From Promineifilum sp019695075 (GTDB taxonomy: Bacteria > Chloroflexota > Anaerolineae > Promineifilales > Promineifilaceae), in assembly GCA_026129185.1 (NCBI GenBank), contig JAHCIO010000011.1, positions 1 through 64,000 of the forward strand: a stretch of 64,000 nt of DNA, given 5' to 3'. The translations under genes were made by a program, and so were the position numbers. The notes beneath the pieces were generated by a model. The model did not search any database, was not told the origin of the DNA, and worked only from the letters and a program-made list of their open reading frames with translations. Position 1 is the first letter of the stretch; each line of letters begins with the position of its first letter. Shown piece after piece: positions 25,040 to 32,383 of the stretch.

Positions 25040-25456
25040 ATGGCCGAACTGAAAACCAAGGAGAACGACGGCGACGTAGTGGCCTTTCTCAACGCCGTGC
25101 CCGACGCGGGCAAGCGGGCCGACGCCCTGCGCGTGATGGCGATCATGCGCGAGGTGACCGGCGAGGAGCCGCGCCTGTGGGGCGATAGCATCGTCGGCTA
25201 CGGCCACTACCATTACAAGTACGCCAGCGGCCGCGAAGGCGATTGGCCCCTGACCGGTTTTTCGCCGCGCAAGGCCAACCTGACCCTCTACATCACCTCC
25301 GGCTTCGAACAGTTCGAAGATCTGCGCGCCCGGCTGGGCAAGCACACCGTCGGCAAGTCGTGTCTTTATGTCAAGCGGCTGTCCGACCTCGACGAGGCCA
25401 CCCTGCGCGAACTCATCGGCCGCTCCGTCGAGCACATGCGCGCCACTAACTCGTGA
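25040..25456 (+). CDS. DUF1801 (YdhG-like) domain protein
   Basis: A 138-residue protein of the DUF1801/YdhG fold: DVVAFLNAVPDAGKRADALRVM, PRLWGDSIVGYGHYHYKYASGREGDW, then LTGFSPRKANLTLYI and KHTVGKSCLYVKRLSDLD. Family members are small soluble proteins of unknown biochemical function, possibly ligand-binding. The ATG at 25040 is preferred over the one two codons upstream because AGGAG would be only one base from the latter. The stop overlaps the start of the next gene (GTGA), so the two are translationally coupled. Confidence 0.87.
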   Translation: MAELKTKENDGDVVAFLNAVPDAGKRADALRVMAIMREVTGEEPRLWGDSIVGYGHYHYKYASGREGDWPLTGFSPRKANLTLYITSGFEQFEDLRARLGKHTVGKSCLYVKRLSDLDEATLRELIGRSVEHMRATNS

Positions 25457-25941
25457 ACGCCGCCCTGATCGTCCTCGACGCGCAAAACGACTTCTTCGCG
25501 CCGGACAACCCCAACCTGCCCGCCTTCGAGGCCACCGTGCCGGTCATCAACGGCGCGATTGCCCATTTCCGGGCGCAGGGCGCGCCGCCCATCTTCGTCC
25601 AGCACACGACGGAGCGCAAGCCGGTCGGCTCGCAGCCGTGGGCGATCAACGACCGCTTCGACTGCCGCCCTACCGACACGCGCATGAACAAGACCGGCGA
25701 GAATGCCTTCTGGAACACCGGCCTGGACACGCTGCTGCGCTCCCAGCGCGTCGGCCGGGTGATCATCGCCGGCTACGCCTCCGAGCGCTGCGTGCTGTCC
25801 ACGCTACGCGGCGCGGCCGAGCGCGGCTACGAGGCCGTCCTGCTCGACGGCGGCATCGCCACCTTCGACGATCGCTACACGCAATTCGTCCTGGAGATTT
25901 CCCCCCGCGTCGCCCTCGAAGCGCTGCGCGCGGGGCTATAG
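25453..25941 (+). CDS. Isochorismatase-family cysteine hydrolase
   Basis: A 162-residue hydrolase that starts with GTG inside the stop of the DUF1801 gene. The catalytic triad is visible: Asp9 (VLDAQNDFF), Lys80 (RMNKTGENAF) and Cys113 (ASERCVLST), with the family's cis-peptide region preceding the Cys. Such enzymes hydrolyse isochorismate, nicotinamide, ureido- or other amide substrates; the sequence does not settle which. Length is near the short end of the family. It shares an operon with DUF1801. Confidence 0.88.
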   Translation: MNAALIVLDAQNDFFAPDNPNLPAFEATVPVINGAIAHFRAQGAPPIFVQHTTERKPVGSQPWAINDRFDCRPTDTRMNKTGENAFWNTGLDTLLRSQRVGRVIIAGYASERCVLSTLRGAAERGYEAVLLDGGIATFDDRYTQFVLEISPRVALEALRAGL

Positions 25942-26117
25942 GATGAGGGATGAGGGATGACCGCCGACCACCGACCACCGACCGCCGACCGCCGACCGCC
26001 GACCACCGACCGCCGACCACCGACCGCCGACCACTGACCTACTGACCTACTGACCACTGATCTACTGCCCACTGCCCACTGCCCACTGCCCACTGCCCAC
26101 TGCCCACTGCCCACTCC
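25941..26117. repeat. Longest heptamer array: GGATGAG, CGCCGAC/CACCGAC, CACTGAC and CCACTGC blocks
   Basis: About 25 successive 7-bp units fill the whole spacer: three GGATGA(G/C), about eleven C(A/G)CCGAC, a few 7/8-bp CTACTGAC variants, then seven CCACTGC. Word sequence changes stepwise while the period of 7 stays almost constant. The start codon of the acyl-CoA synthetase follows six bases after it, so the array also forms that gene's leader. Confidence 0.92.
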
Positions 26118-26122
26118 TCCCC

Positions 26123-28243
26123 ATGTCTATCGAACCCACCCTCCGCCCGTTCTTCGATCCCGCCGGCATCGCCATCATCGGGGCCAGCAGCGCGCCGGCC
26201 AAGCTCGGCTTCGGCGTCGCCCGCAATCTGACCCAGAGCGGCTACACCGGCGCAATCCACTTCGTCAACCCGCGCGGCGGCCATCTGCTGGAGCGCCCCG
26301 TCTACACCGCCATCGCCGCCGTGCCCGACCCGGTGGATCTGGCCGTGGTCATCGTGCCCGCGCCGGCCGTGGCCGCGGCGCTGGCCGAGGTCGGCCGCCG
26401 CGGCATCCGCGCCGCCATCATCGTCTCCGGCGGCTTCCGCGAGACGGGGCCGGACGGCGCGCGCCTGGAGGACGATTGCCTGCGCGTCGCCCGCGACTAC
26501 GACATGCGCCTCATCGGCCCCAACTGCGTCGGCCTGCTGGACACCCACCGGCCGCTGGACACCACCTTCCTGCCCCCGCCCGGCCCCACCCCCGGCGACG
26601 TGGCCTTCATCTCCCACTCCGGGGCCATCTGCGCCGCCGTCATCGACTGGGCGCGCGGCCAGGGCTTCGGCCTGTCGCAACTCGTCAGCCTGGGCAACCA
26701 GATCGACGTGCGCGAGACCGACATGCTGACCTCCGTGGCCGCCGACAGACACACGCGCGTCATCACCCTCTACCTGGAGGGCATCAGCGACGGCCGCCGC
26801 TTTGTCCACTGCGCCCGGCAGGTGACGCGCCACAAGCCCATCATCGCCCTGAAGGTCGGCCGCTTCGCCGCCGGGCAGCGGGCTGTGGCCAGCCACACCG
26901 GCGCGCTGGCCGGGCAGGAGTCGGCCTTCAACGCCGCCTTCCGCCGCGCCGGCGTCATCCGCGCCAACACCAGCGAGGAGCTGTTCGACTGGGCGCGGGC
27001 GCTGGCCTGGTGTCCGCTGCCGGTCGGGCGCGACGTGGCCGTGCTGACCAACGCCGGCGGCCCCGGCGTCACCGCCGCCGACGCTCTGGAGAGCCACGGC
27101 CTGCGCCTGGCCACGCTGCGGCCGGAAACCGACGCCGCCCTGCGCGCCCTGCTGCCGCCCGACGCCGGCTTCGCCAACCCCGTGGACATGCTGGCCGCGG
27201 CCACGTCGGCCCAGTACGCCGAAGCGCTGCGGCTGCTGCTCGACGACCCCGGCGTCCATAGCGTCATGGTCGTCGTCCCGCCGCCGCCGATGGAGTCGGC
27301 CGGCGGCATCGCCCGCGCCCTCATCCCCATCATCACCACGGCGGCCAAGCCGGTCGTCATCGCCCTCATGGGCGAGCGCATGATCCAGGAGGCCGTCGAG
27401 TACTTCCGCGCCGCCCGCGTGCCGGAATATCGCTTCCCGGAGCGGGCCGCGGCGGCGCTGGCCGTGCTGGTGGAGCGGGCCGAGAGCGCCCGCGCCCTGG
27501 CCGCCGACGACGAGGCCGCCGCGCCGTTGGCCCGCATCGACCCCGACCGCGTCCACCGCCTGCTGGCCCGCTGCGCGCCGGGCTTCCTGCCGCTGGAGGT
27601 CGTCAACGAAGTGCTGGCCGCCTATGGCATCCGCGTGCCGCGGGCGGCGCTGGCCACCACGGCCGATGAGGCCGTCGATCTGGCCTGGCAGATCGGCTTC
27701 CCCGTGGCCCTCAAAGTCGCGTCGCCCGACATCGTCCACAAGAGCGAGGCCGGCGGCGTGCGGCTGAACCTGCAAGACCCCGACGGCGTGCGCCACGCCT
27801 TCGAGGAAGTGCTGGCCGCCGGCCGCGCCGCCACGCCGGGGGCGACTATCCACGGCGTCACCGTCCAGCAGATGATCCTCATCGGTCAGGAAGTCATCGT
27901 CGGCGCGGTGCAGGATGCGCAGTTCGGCCCGCTGGTGATGTTTGGCTCCGGTGGCGTGGAGGTGGAGGGGCTGCGCGATGTCGAATTCGCCCTGGCCCCG
28001 GTGACGCCGGGCGAGGCTGAGGGGCTGCTGGCGCGCACGTGGGCCGGGCGGCGGCTGGGCGGCTTCCGCAACATGCCGCCGGCCGACCGCGCCGCCGTTC
28101 TGGCGGTCATCCGCCGCCTCGGCCAGCTGGCGGCCGACTTCCCCCAGCTGGCCGAGATCGAACTAAACCCGGTGCGCGTCTTGCCGGGCGAGGGCGGGGC
28201 CGTGGCCGTGGACGCCCGCGCGCGGCTGGGGAATAGGGATTAG
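26123..28243 (+). CDS. ADP-forming acyl-CoA synthetase (acetate-CoA ligase type)
   Basis: A 706-residue fused alpha/beta NDP-forming acyl-CoA synthetase. The CoA-binding Rossmann domain is at ~5-135 (GIAIIGASSAPAKLGFGV). Succinyl-CoA-ligase-like domains follow: VAFISHSGAICAAVIDWA, SLGNQIDVRETDML, and the phospho-histidine His258 in ASHTGALAG. The ATP-grasp_5 domain is at ~480-700 (PVALKVASPDIVHKSEAGGVRLNL, GVEVEGLRDVEFALAP). The enzyme converts acyl-CoA, ADP and phosphate to acid, ATP and CoA, or the reverse. No GNAT acetyltransferase domain is attached, unlike the Pat-type proteins. The last codons (GNRD and stop) come from a GGGATTA heptamer array. Confidence 0.92.
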   Translation: MSIEPTLRPFFDPAGIAIIGASSAPAKLGFGVARNLTQSGYTGAIHFVNPRGGHLLERPVYTAIAAVPDPVDLAVVIVPAPAVAAALAEVGRRGIRAAIIVSGGFRETGPDGARLEDDCLRVARDYDMRLIGPNCVGLLDTHRPLDTTFLPPPGPTPGDVAFISHSGAICAAVIDWARGQGFGLSQLVSLGNQIDVRETDMLTSVAADRHTRVITLYLEGISDGRRFVHCARQVTRHKPIIALKVGRFAAGQRAVASHTGALAGQESAFNAAFRRAGVIRANTSEELFDWARALAWCPLPVGRDVAVLTNAGGPGVTAADALESHGLRLATLRPETDAALRALLPPDAGFANPVDMLAAATSAQYAEALRLLLDDPGVHSVMVVVPPPPMESAGGIARALIPIITTAAKPVVIALMGERMIQEAVEYFRAARVPEYRFPERAAAALAVLVERAESARALAADDEAAAPLARIDPDRVHRLLARCAPGFLPLEVVNEVLAAYGIRVPRAALATTADEAVDLAWQIGFPVALKVASPDIVHKSEAGGVRLNLQDPDGVRHAFEEVLAAGRAATPGATIHGVTVQQMILIGQEVIVGAVQDAQFGPLVMFGSGGVEVEGLRDVEFALAPVTPGEAEGLLARTWAGRRLGGFRNMPPADRAAVLAVIRRLGQLAADFPQLAEIELNPVRVLPGEGGAVAVDARARLGNRD

Positions 28244-28298
28244 GGAAGAAGGGTGCTCTTCCGCCTAATCCCTAATCCCTATCCCCTAATCCCTAATT
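28230..28298. repeat. CCTAATC heptamer array between convergent genes
   Basis: GGGGAATAGGGATTAGGGA faces, after a short loop, five exact-period units CCTAATC, CCTAATC, CCTATCC, CCTAATC, CCTAATT. Stop codons of both convergent genes lie inside the array. The two halves are complementary and could form a bidirectional terminator-like hairpin. Confidence 0.9.
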
Positions 28299-29822
28299 CT
28301 GGTACTCCCCCACGTCAATCCCGTCAATCCTGAAGCTACCCACGCCCGCGTTGGAAGCGTCGAAGATTTTGATGAACGACTCGCACGTGGTTTCCCAGAT
28401 GGTAGGGCGGCCGCAGGCGACAATGTCTCCCCGGCCGATGGGCACACCGCCCAGTGTCAGGTTCCGGTCGAACGCCAGGTAGACGGTGTCGCTGTTCGCG
28501 TCCAACCCGACCACGTTGGCCTTACCGAAACCATTGGCCGGGCCACTCAGCAGGCCGCGCAGGTTGCCCAACCAATTGACCCACGGCCGGTAGGTGATGA
28601 CGTCGTTGTTGGCAATGTGCCACTGCCCGCCGCCCAGAGCCAGTTGGGCGCGGCCCGTCGTGCTCAGATGGACAACGTGCCCGCTGTACTCACTTTCCAC
28701 GGTCAGCGCGTCGAGGCGCTCGGCGGCCGTCGTCAGCCCAACCTGCGAGCCGTCAAACACCAGGTGCCACTCCGGCTCGGTGCCCCAGTCGGGGTTGCCC
28801 GGTATGTATTGGAGCACGTCGTGGGGTGTTATCAGCCCTACGCCGGGCACGTTCTGGGCCGTGCCGTAGGTCAGGTAAAGGGTGGTCTGATACTCCCCCT
28901 CACGGTCAAAGGCGGCCAGGTTGCCCCGCAGCCCATAGTCGGCGGCGCGGAAATACATCCGCCAGGTGTCGTCGAGCGACGTGTAGACCAGAATGTCGCC
29001 CGGCCTGAAGGCCACGCCGTCGAGCGTGCCCGCGCCGCTGAAGCTGGCGTAGATCGGCCGCTGGATGGTGAGCAGTTGCAGGTCATAGGCCGGGGCCGCG
29101 CTGGTGATCTGAAGGTAGTACAGGCCGGTTTGTGGGGCGACGAAGATCTGCCTGCCGGACCAGAAGTCGCTCAGGAGTTCCCCGGCGGCATTGAAATACT
29201 GCCCCGAGAAGTTGTCGTCCGCCAGGATGATCTCATTGCCCGCCTCCAGTTGGAAGACGAACGTATCAATGTCCCCCACAGGCTCCATCAAACCACTGAT
29301 TACCTCGCCGACAACGTAAGGGGTGGCTTCGCTCAGGAAGTCGTTCGGCTCGTTGGGGTCAGTGGGCGTCTCGACCTCACCCACGGCGACGAAGCTGTAT
29401 TCAAATGCCGGGCCGCCGGCGTTCTGCCCATCGCTGATGGCCGCATAAATGGAAGACCACTCCGGCAACTGATAGCTGAGGCAGGGGCCGCTGCGCGGGC
29501 ACTGCTGCTGCGCCATCACACTGCCCGAATCGTCGTACAGGGTCAGCACCGGGACAAGCGGCGAGCTTTCGGGCAGGCGCATCGAGAAAACGGCCGATGT
29601 CACCTCATAAAAGGGGCCGAGTCTATACATATCAATGTCCCCGGCGGGGTCTATCCGGCCGTGGATCAGATGGCCCAGCGAGGCATAGTTGGCCTCATAA
29701 AAGGTATCGTTAGGCTCCGACTCCGGCGACTGAGGCTCCGGCGCGGCCTGAGCAACGACCGGCGCGAGCAACACAACCAACAAAAGGATACCAACTCCTA
29801 GCTGTAAGAAGCGAGTTTTCAT
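28293..29822 (-). CDS. Secreted PPC-domain protein, copy 1
   Basis: A 509-residue exported protein. The ATG at 29822 follows AGAGGAAC. Signal peptide ~1-27 (VVLLAPVVAQA). A PPC (bacterial pre-peptidase C-terminal-like) region follows: ESEPNDTFYEANYASLGHLI, GRIDPAGDIDMYRL, then DPNEPNDFLSEATPY and GDIDTFVFQLEAG. The rest is a repeated module with GDILVYTSLDDTWRMYF, LTYGTAQNVPGVGLITPHDVLQY and VFDGSQVGLTTAAERLDAL. No protease or other catalytic motif is visible; PPC domains are usually accessory secretion or binding modules. The next gene upstream is a paralogue, and a third, broken copy lies in the mobile element near 55 kb. Confidence 0.85.
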   Translation of the reverse strand: MKTRFLQLGVGILLLVVLLAPVVAQAAPEPQSPESEPNDTFYEANYASLGHLIHGRIDPAGDIDMYRLGPFYEVTSAVFSMRLPESSPLVPVLTLYDDSGSVMAQQQCPRSGPCLSYQLPEWSSIYAAISDGQNAGGPAFEYSFVAVGEVETPTDPNEPNDFLSEATPYVVGEVISGLMEPVGDIDTFVFQLEAGNEIILADDNFSGQYFNAAGELLSDFWSGRQIFVAPQTGLYYLQITSAAPAYDLQLLTIQRPIYASFSGAGTLDGVAFRPGDILVYTSLDDTWRMYFRAADYGLRGNLAAFDREGEYQTTLYLTYGTAQNVPGVGLITPHDVLQYIPGNPDWGTEPEWHLVFDGSQVGLTTAAERLDALTVESEYSGHVVHLSTTGRAQLALGGGQWHIANNDVITYRPWVNWLGNLRGLLSGPANGFGKANVVGLDANSDTVYLAFDRNLTLGGVPIGRGDIVACGRPTIWETTCESFIKIFDASNAGVGSFRIDGIDVGEYQN

Positions 29823-29912
29823 GATGGGTTCCTCTGGCATGATGGCCGCCGCGGGCGGGGCGCGTTGGCCCCACCCACGGCGCAATGTTGCGGATGACGC
29901 TCCGTCGCGCCG

Positions 29913-31454
29913 CTACTCCGTCTCGTAATACAGGACCGAAAGCGCATCAATCGTGTTGTTGCCGACCAGCGCGCCGTCGAAGGCCAACGCATAACTGTCG
30001 CAGGTCGAGTTGCCCTCGGTCGCGGCGCACCAGATGACGTCGTTGGGCTGATAGGTGACACCGCCCAGGGTCACGGCGCGGTCATACATCAGGTAGTAGC
30101 CGTACTCCCGGCCGATGCTTTCCGACAGGCCGATCAGGTTCGCCCCGCGAATGCCCATCGCCAGACCATCGAGCGTGCTGCTCCACCGGCCGCCGGTGAT
30201 CTGCCCGGAAGAGTCGCCGTCAATGGAAAGCACGTCGTCGCGTTGCGCCGTCAGGCTGCCGACGCTCATCGGCAGGCGGGCGTTGCCCCTGGTGCTCAAA
30301 TCAACGACGTAGCTGGAGTTGGAGCCGGCCAGCGCGTCAATGCTCTCCGCCGCCGTGGTCAAACCAACGTCCGCGCCGCCCATGCGCAGGTAGAAGTAGC
30401 CGCTGGTGTCCTCCCCCAGCGACTGGGCGTAGAACTGCAACACGTCCTGCGGCCTGACGCGGCCAACATCGCTGACGTTCTGGGCCGTGGCATAGGTCAA
30501 ATACAGCCCCTCGTTGCCGGAGAAGGCCACCAGGTTGCCCCGCAGCCCCACGTCCGAAGCGTCGAAGTGCATAGACCAGGTATTGTGCAGCGGCGAGTAG
30601 CGCACGATGTCGCCGGGCTGGAAAGCGACGCCGCCCAGCGTGCCGGCTCTGGCGAAGCTGAAGAGAATCGGCCAGTCAACAAACTTCAGATGCAGGGTAT
30701 AGTAGCTGGGGCCATAGTAGCTGAAACTGTCGGCCTCCGTTTGCAGATAGTAAGTCCCGGTCTCGTCGAACTCGATCATGGAGTCGAAGTACGCGGGCAC
30801 AAAACCGATCTGCTGGCCGTCGGCGTCGAGCAGAATCATGTCCATGCCGATGTAGCCGATGAAAAACTGCCGGCCGGCCTCGGCGGTGAAGACGTAGGTG
30901 TCCACGTCGCCCTCCGGCTCGATCAGCGCCGGCAGTGGCTCGCCGAGGGTATAGGGGGTGGCCTGCGAGAGGAAGTTGTTCGGCTCGTTGGGGTCGGCGT
31001 AGCGGACTCGGACTTCATACTGATAGGCCGGCCCGCCCGCGCCGTTGCCGTCTGCGACACGCACGTAGAAGTCGTCTCCCTCCGGCAGCCGCAGCGACAG
31101 ACAGGCCAGCACGCCGCCGCACGTCGCGCCGGCCAGGACGTTCTCATCAGCGTCCAGGAAAGACACGACGGGGACGAGGAGCGAGCCGGGCGGCAGGCGC
31201 AACTCGACGAAGAGGTCAAGACCGGGGTAGTTGCTATAGAGGCGGTAGTAGTCCAGATCGCCCACCGGGTTGATTCGGCCCTGCCGCCAACCGTTGATGG
31301 AGTTGGCCTCCCAGGGGGTGTCGTTGGGTTCAACTTCGGGGGCCAGCGAGGGCGGCCCGGCGGCTGCCTCCTGCGCCAACGCCACAGTCAGGCCGGGCAA
31401 GGTAGCGGCCATCAACAACACGAGCACAATTCTCAACCATCGAGTGCGGCTCAC
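29913..31454 (-). CDS. Secreted PPC-domain protein, copy 2
   Basis: A 513-residue paralogue of the gene that follows it. A GTG start at 31454 is chosen because GGGAGGA lies eight bases upstream and the signal peptide (RWLRIVLVLLMAATLPGLTVALAQ) begins there. It has the same order of domains: EVEPNDTPWEANSINGWRQG, GRINPVGDLDYYRL, DPNEPNNFLSQATPYTLG, GDVDTYVFTAEAG, then the module FQPGDIVRYSPLHNTWSMHFDASDVGL, LTYATAQNVSDVGRVRPQDVLQF, VGLTTAAESIDAL. The 90-bp gap between the two contains no separate promoter that I recognise, so they may be co-transcribed. Function unknown beyond export. Confidence 0.85.
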   Translation of the reverse strand: MSRTRWLRIVLVLLMAATLPGLTVALAQEAAAGPPSLAPEVEPNDTPWEANSINGWRQGRINPVGDLDYYRLYSNYPGLDLFVELRLPPGSLLVPVVSFLDADENVLAGATCGGVLACLSLRLPEGDDFYVRVADGNGAGGPAYQYEVRVRYADPNEPNNFLSQATPYTLGEPLPALIEPEGDVDTYVFTAEAGRQFFIGYIGMDMILLDADGQQIGFVPAYFDSMIEFDETGTYYLQTEADSFSYYGPSYYTLHLKFVDWPILFSFARAGTLGGVAFQPGDIVRYSPLHNTWSMHFDASDVGLRGNLVAFSGNEGLYLTYATAQNVSDVGRVRPQDVLQFYAQSLGEDTSGYFYLRMGGADVGLTTAAESIDALAGSNSSYVVDLSTRGNARLPMSVGSLTAQRDDVLSIDGDSSGQITGGRWSSTLDGLAMGIRGANLIGLSESIGREYGYYLMYDRAVTLGGVTYQPNDVIWCAATEGNSTCDSYALAFDGALVGNNTIDALSVLYYETE

Positions 31455-31885
31455 AATGATGTCCTCCCACTCCGGTTGATGCCGGAGCACTGGCGGCCGC
31501 CCGGCAACACGGCTCGCGTTTGGCTGATGTGCGCCGGGTGGCCTTAGGTTATTCGCGACGCGGCTGGTGGTCGGTCACAATGGGGTCGGCTCACCCCGCG
31601 CCAACACAATTGCCTTTCTTTTACACCGAGAAGACGGAACGATATGTGATTATTATAAGCGAATAAGTAATTTATACAAGAGGGTGTGGGCGACGAAATA
31701 CCGACGCCAGGGGTACGCTGGAAGAAGGTGCGTCGCGTTGGACGCGCAGGTGTGGCTGGGATAGGCCTAACAGCAGAAGGTAAACAAGACGCAAAGGCCA
31801 AAGCCCGAGTTCCAGGGGGTTGTGCCTACGCCCTGGAATCTGACCCACTTTTCTTTGCCCGTGCTTTGCCTACTCGCAACCACCG

Positions 31886-32119
31886 TTAATGGTCAGCCAC
31901 TGCTGGGCAAACCGCCGCCCCAGTTCGTTTAATCCTGCTCCACGGAACGCCGGTTGGTGTTTCCGTGACGGTAGCTGTTTCTGTAATGGTTGGTTCCTGG
32001 TCTTGCGAAGCCTGAGCCGCAAGAACATCACCGTTGACTGACACACCCAACCAGGCAATGAACGCCAACAACAAGAGAAACAAAGAGCCTGATACAACAA
32101 TCAACCGATACAGTTTCAT
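31886..32119 (-). CDS. Possible small exported protein or N-terminal gene remnant
   Basis: 77 codons: a convincing hydrophobic signal segment (RLIVVSGSLFLLLLAFIAWLGVSV), then a Thr/Glu-rich stretch (PTITETATVTETPTG), then unremarkable sequence to a stop. Thr/Pro-rich tethers after a signal are typical of exported proteins here, so this may be the surviving start of a truncated gene. No ribosome site better than AATGAA-like purines is seen. Real expression is doubtful. Confidence 0.35.
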   Translation of the reverse strand: MKLYRLIVVSGSLFLLLLAFIAWLGVSVNGDVLAAQASQDQEPTITETATVTETPTGVPWSRIKRTGAAVCPAVADH

Positions 32120-32312
32120 TTTGACAATAAGGAGTTGCGGCTACCAAAACCGTGAAATCGCCGGTCTCCACGGTAGCTTACAATGAAAAACGGAACCTGA
32201 GCAGCACAAGAGCAGGCAACGCTCCCACTTAACATATTTTAGCGCCTACACCTTACGTTGATCATTACGATGCCAGCGCAAACAGGTCTAAGGCCCAAGC
32301 CGAAACAGCCGC

Positions 32313-32345
32313 AGAAACCGAGTTTCTCGAAGAAACTCGGTTTCT
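32313..32345. repeat. Perfect 15-bp hairpin AGAAACCGAGTTTCT
   Basis: Arms 32313-32327 and 32331-32345 are exact complements around a CGA loop. Each arm is itself nearly palindromic (GAAAC...GTTTC). There is no U tract on either side, so it looks like a dispersed palindromic repeat rather than a standard terminator. Confidence 0.8.
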
Positions 32346-32383
32346 ACAGCGAATATCAGACAAGGCGATGCGGGCGAATCGCC

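Larger units (their letters stand above)
31455..32383. other. Long spacer of lower GC with one possible small ORF and two hairpins
   Basis: About 930 bp separate the PPC pair from the CotH cluster. Base composition is visibly less GC-rich than the flanks (for example TTATTATAAGCGAATAAG near 31650). A 77-codon ORF with a signal-like N-terminus, a 15-bp perfect hairpin and a GGCGAT/ATCGCC palindrome touching the next stop codon were found. Short plus-strand frames near 31.6-31.9 kb show no family similarity. It may hold decayed genes. Confidence 0.6.
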
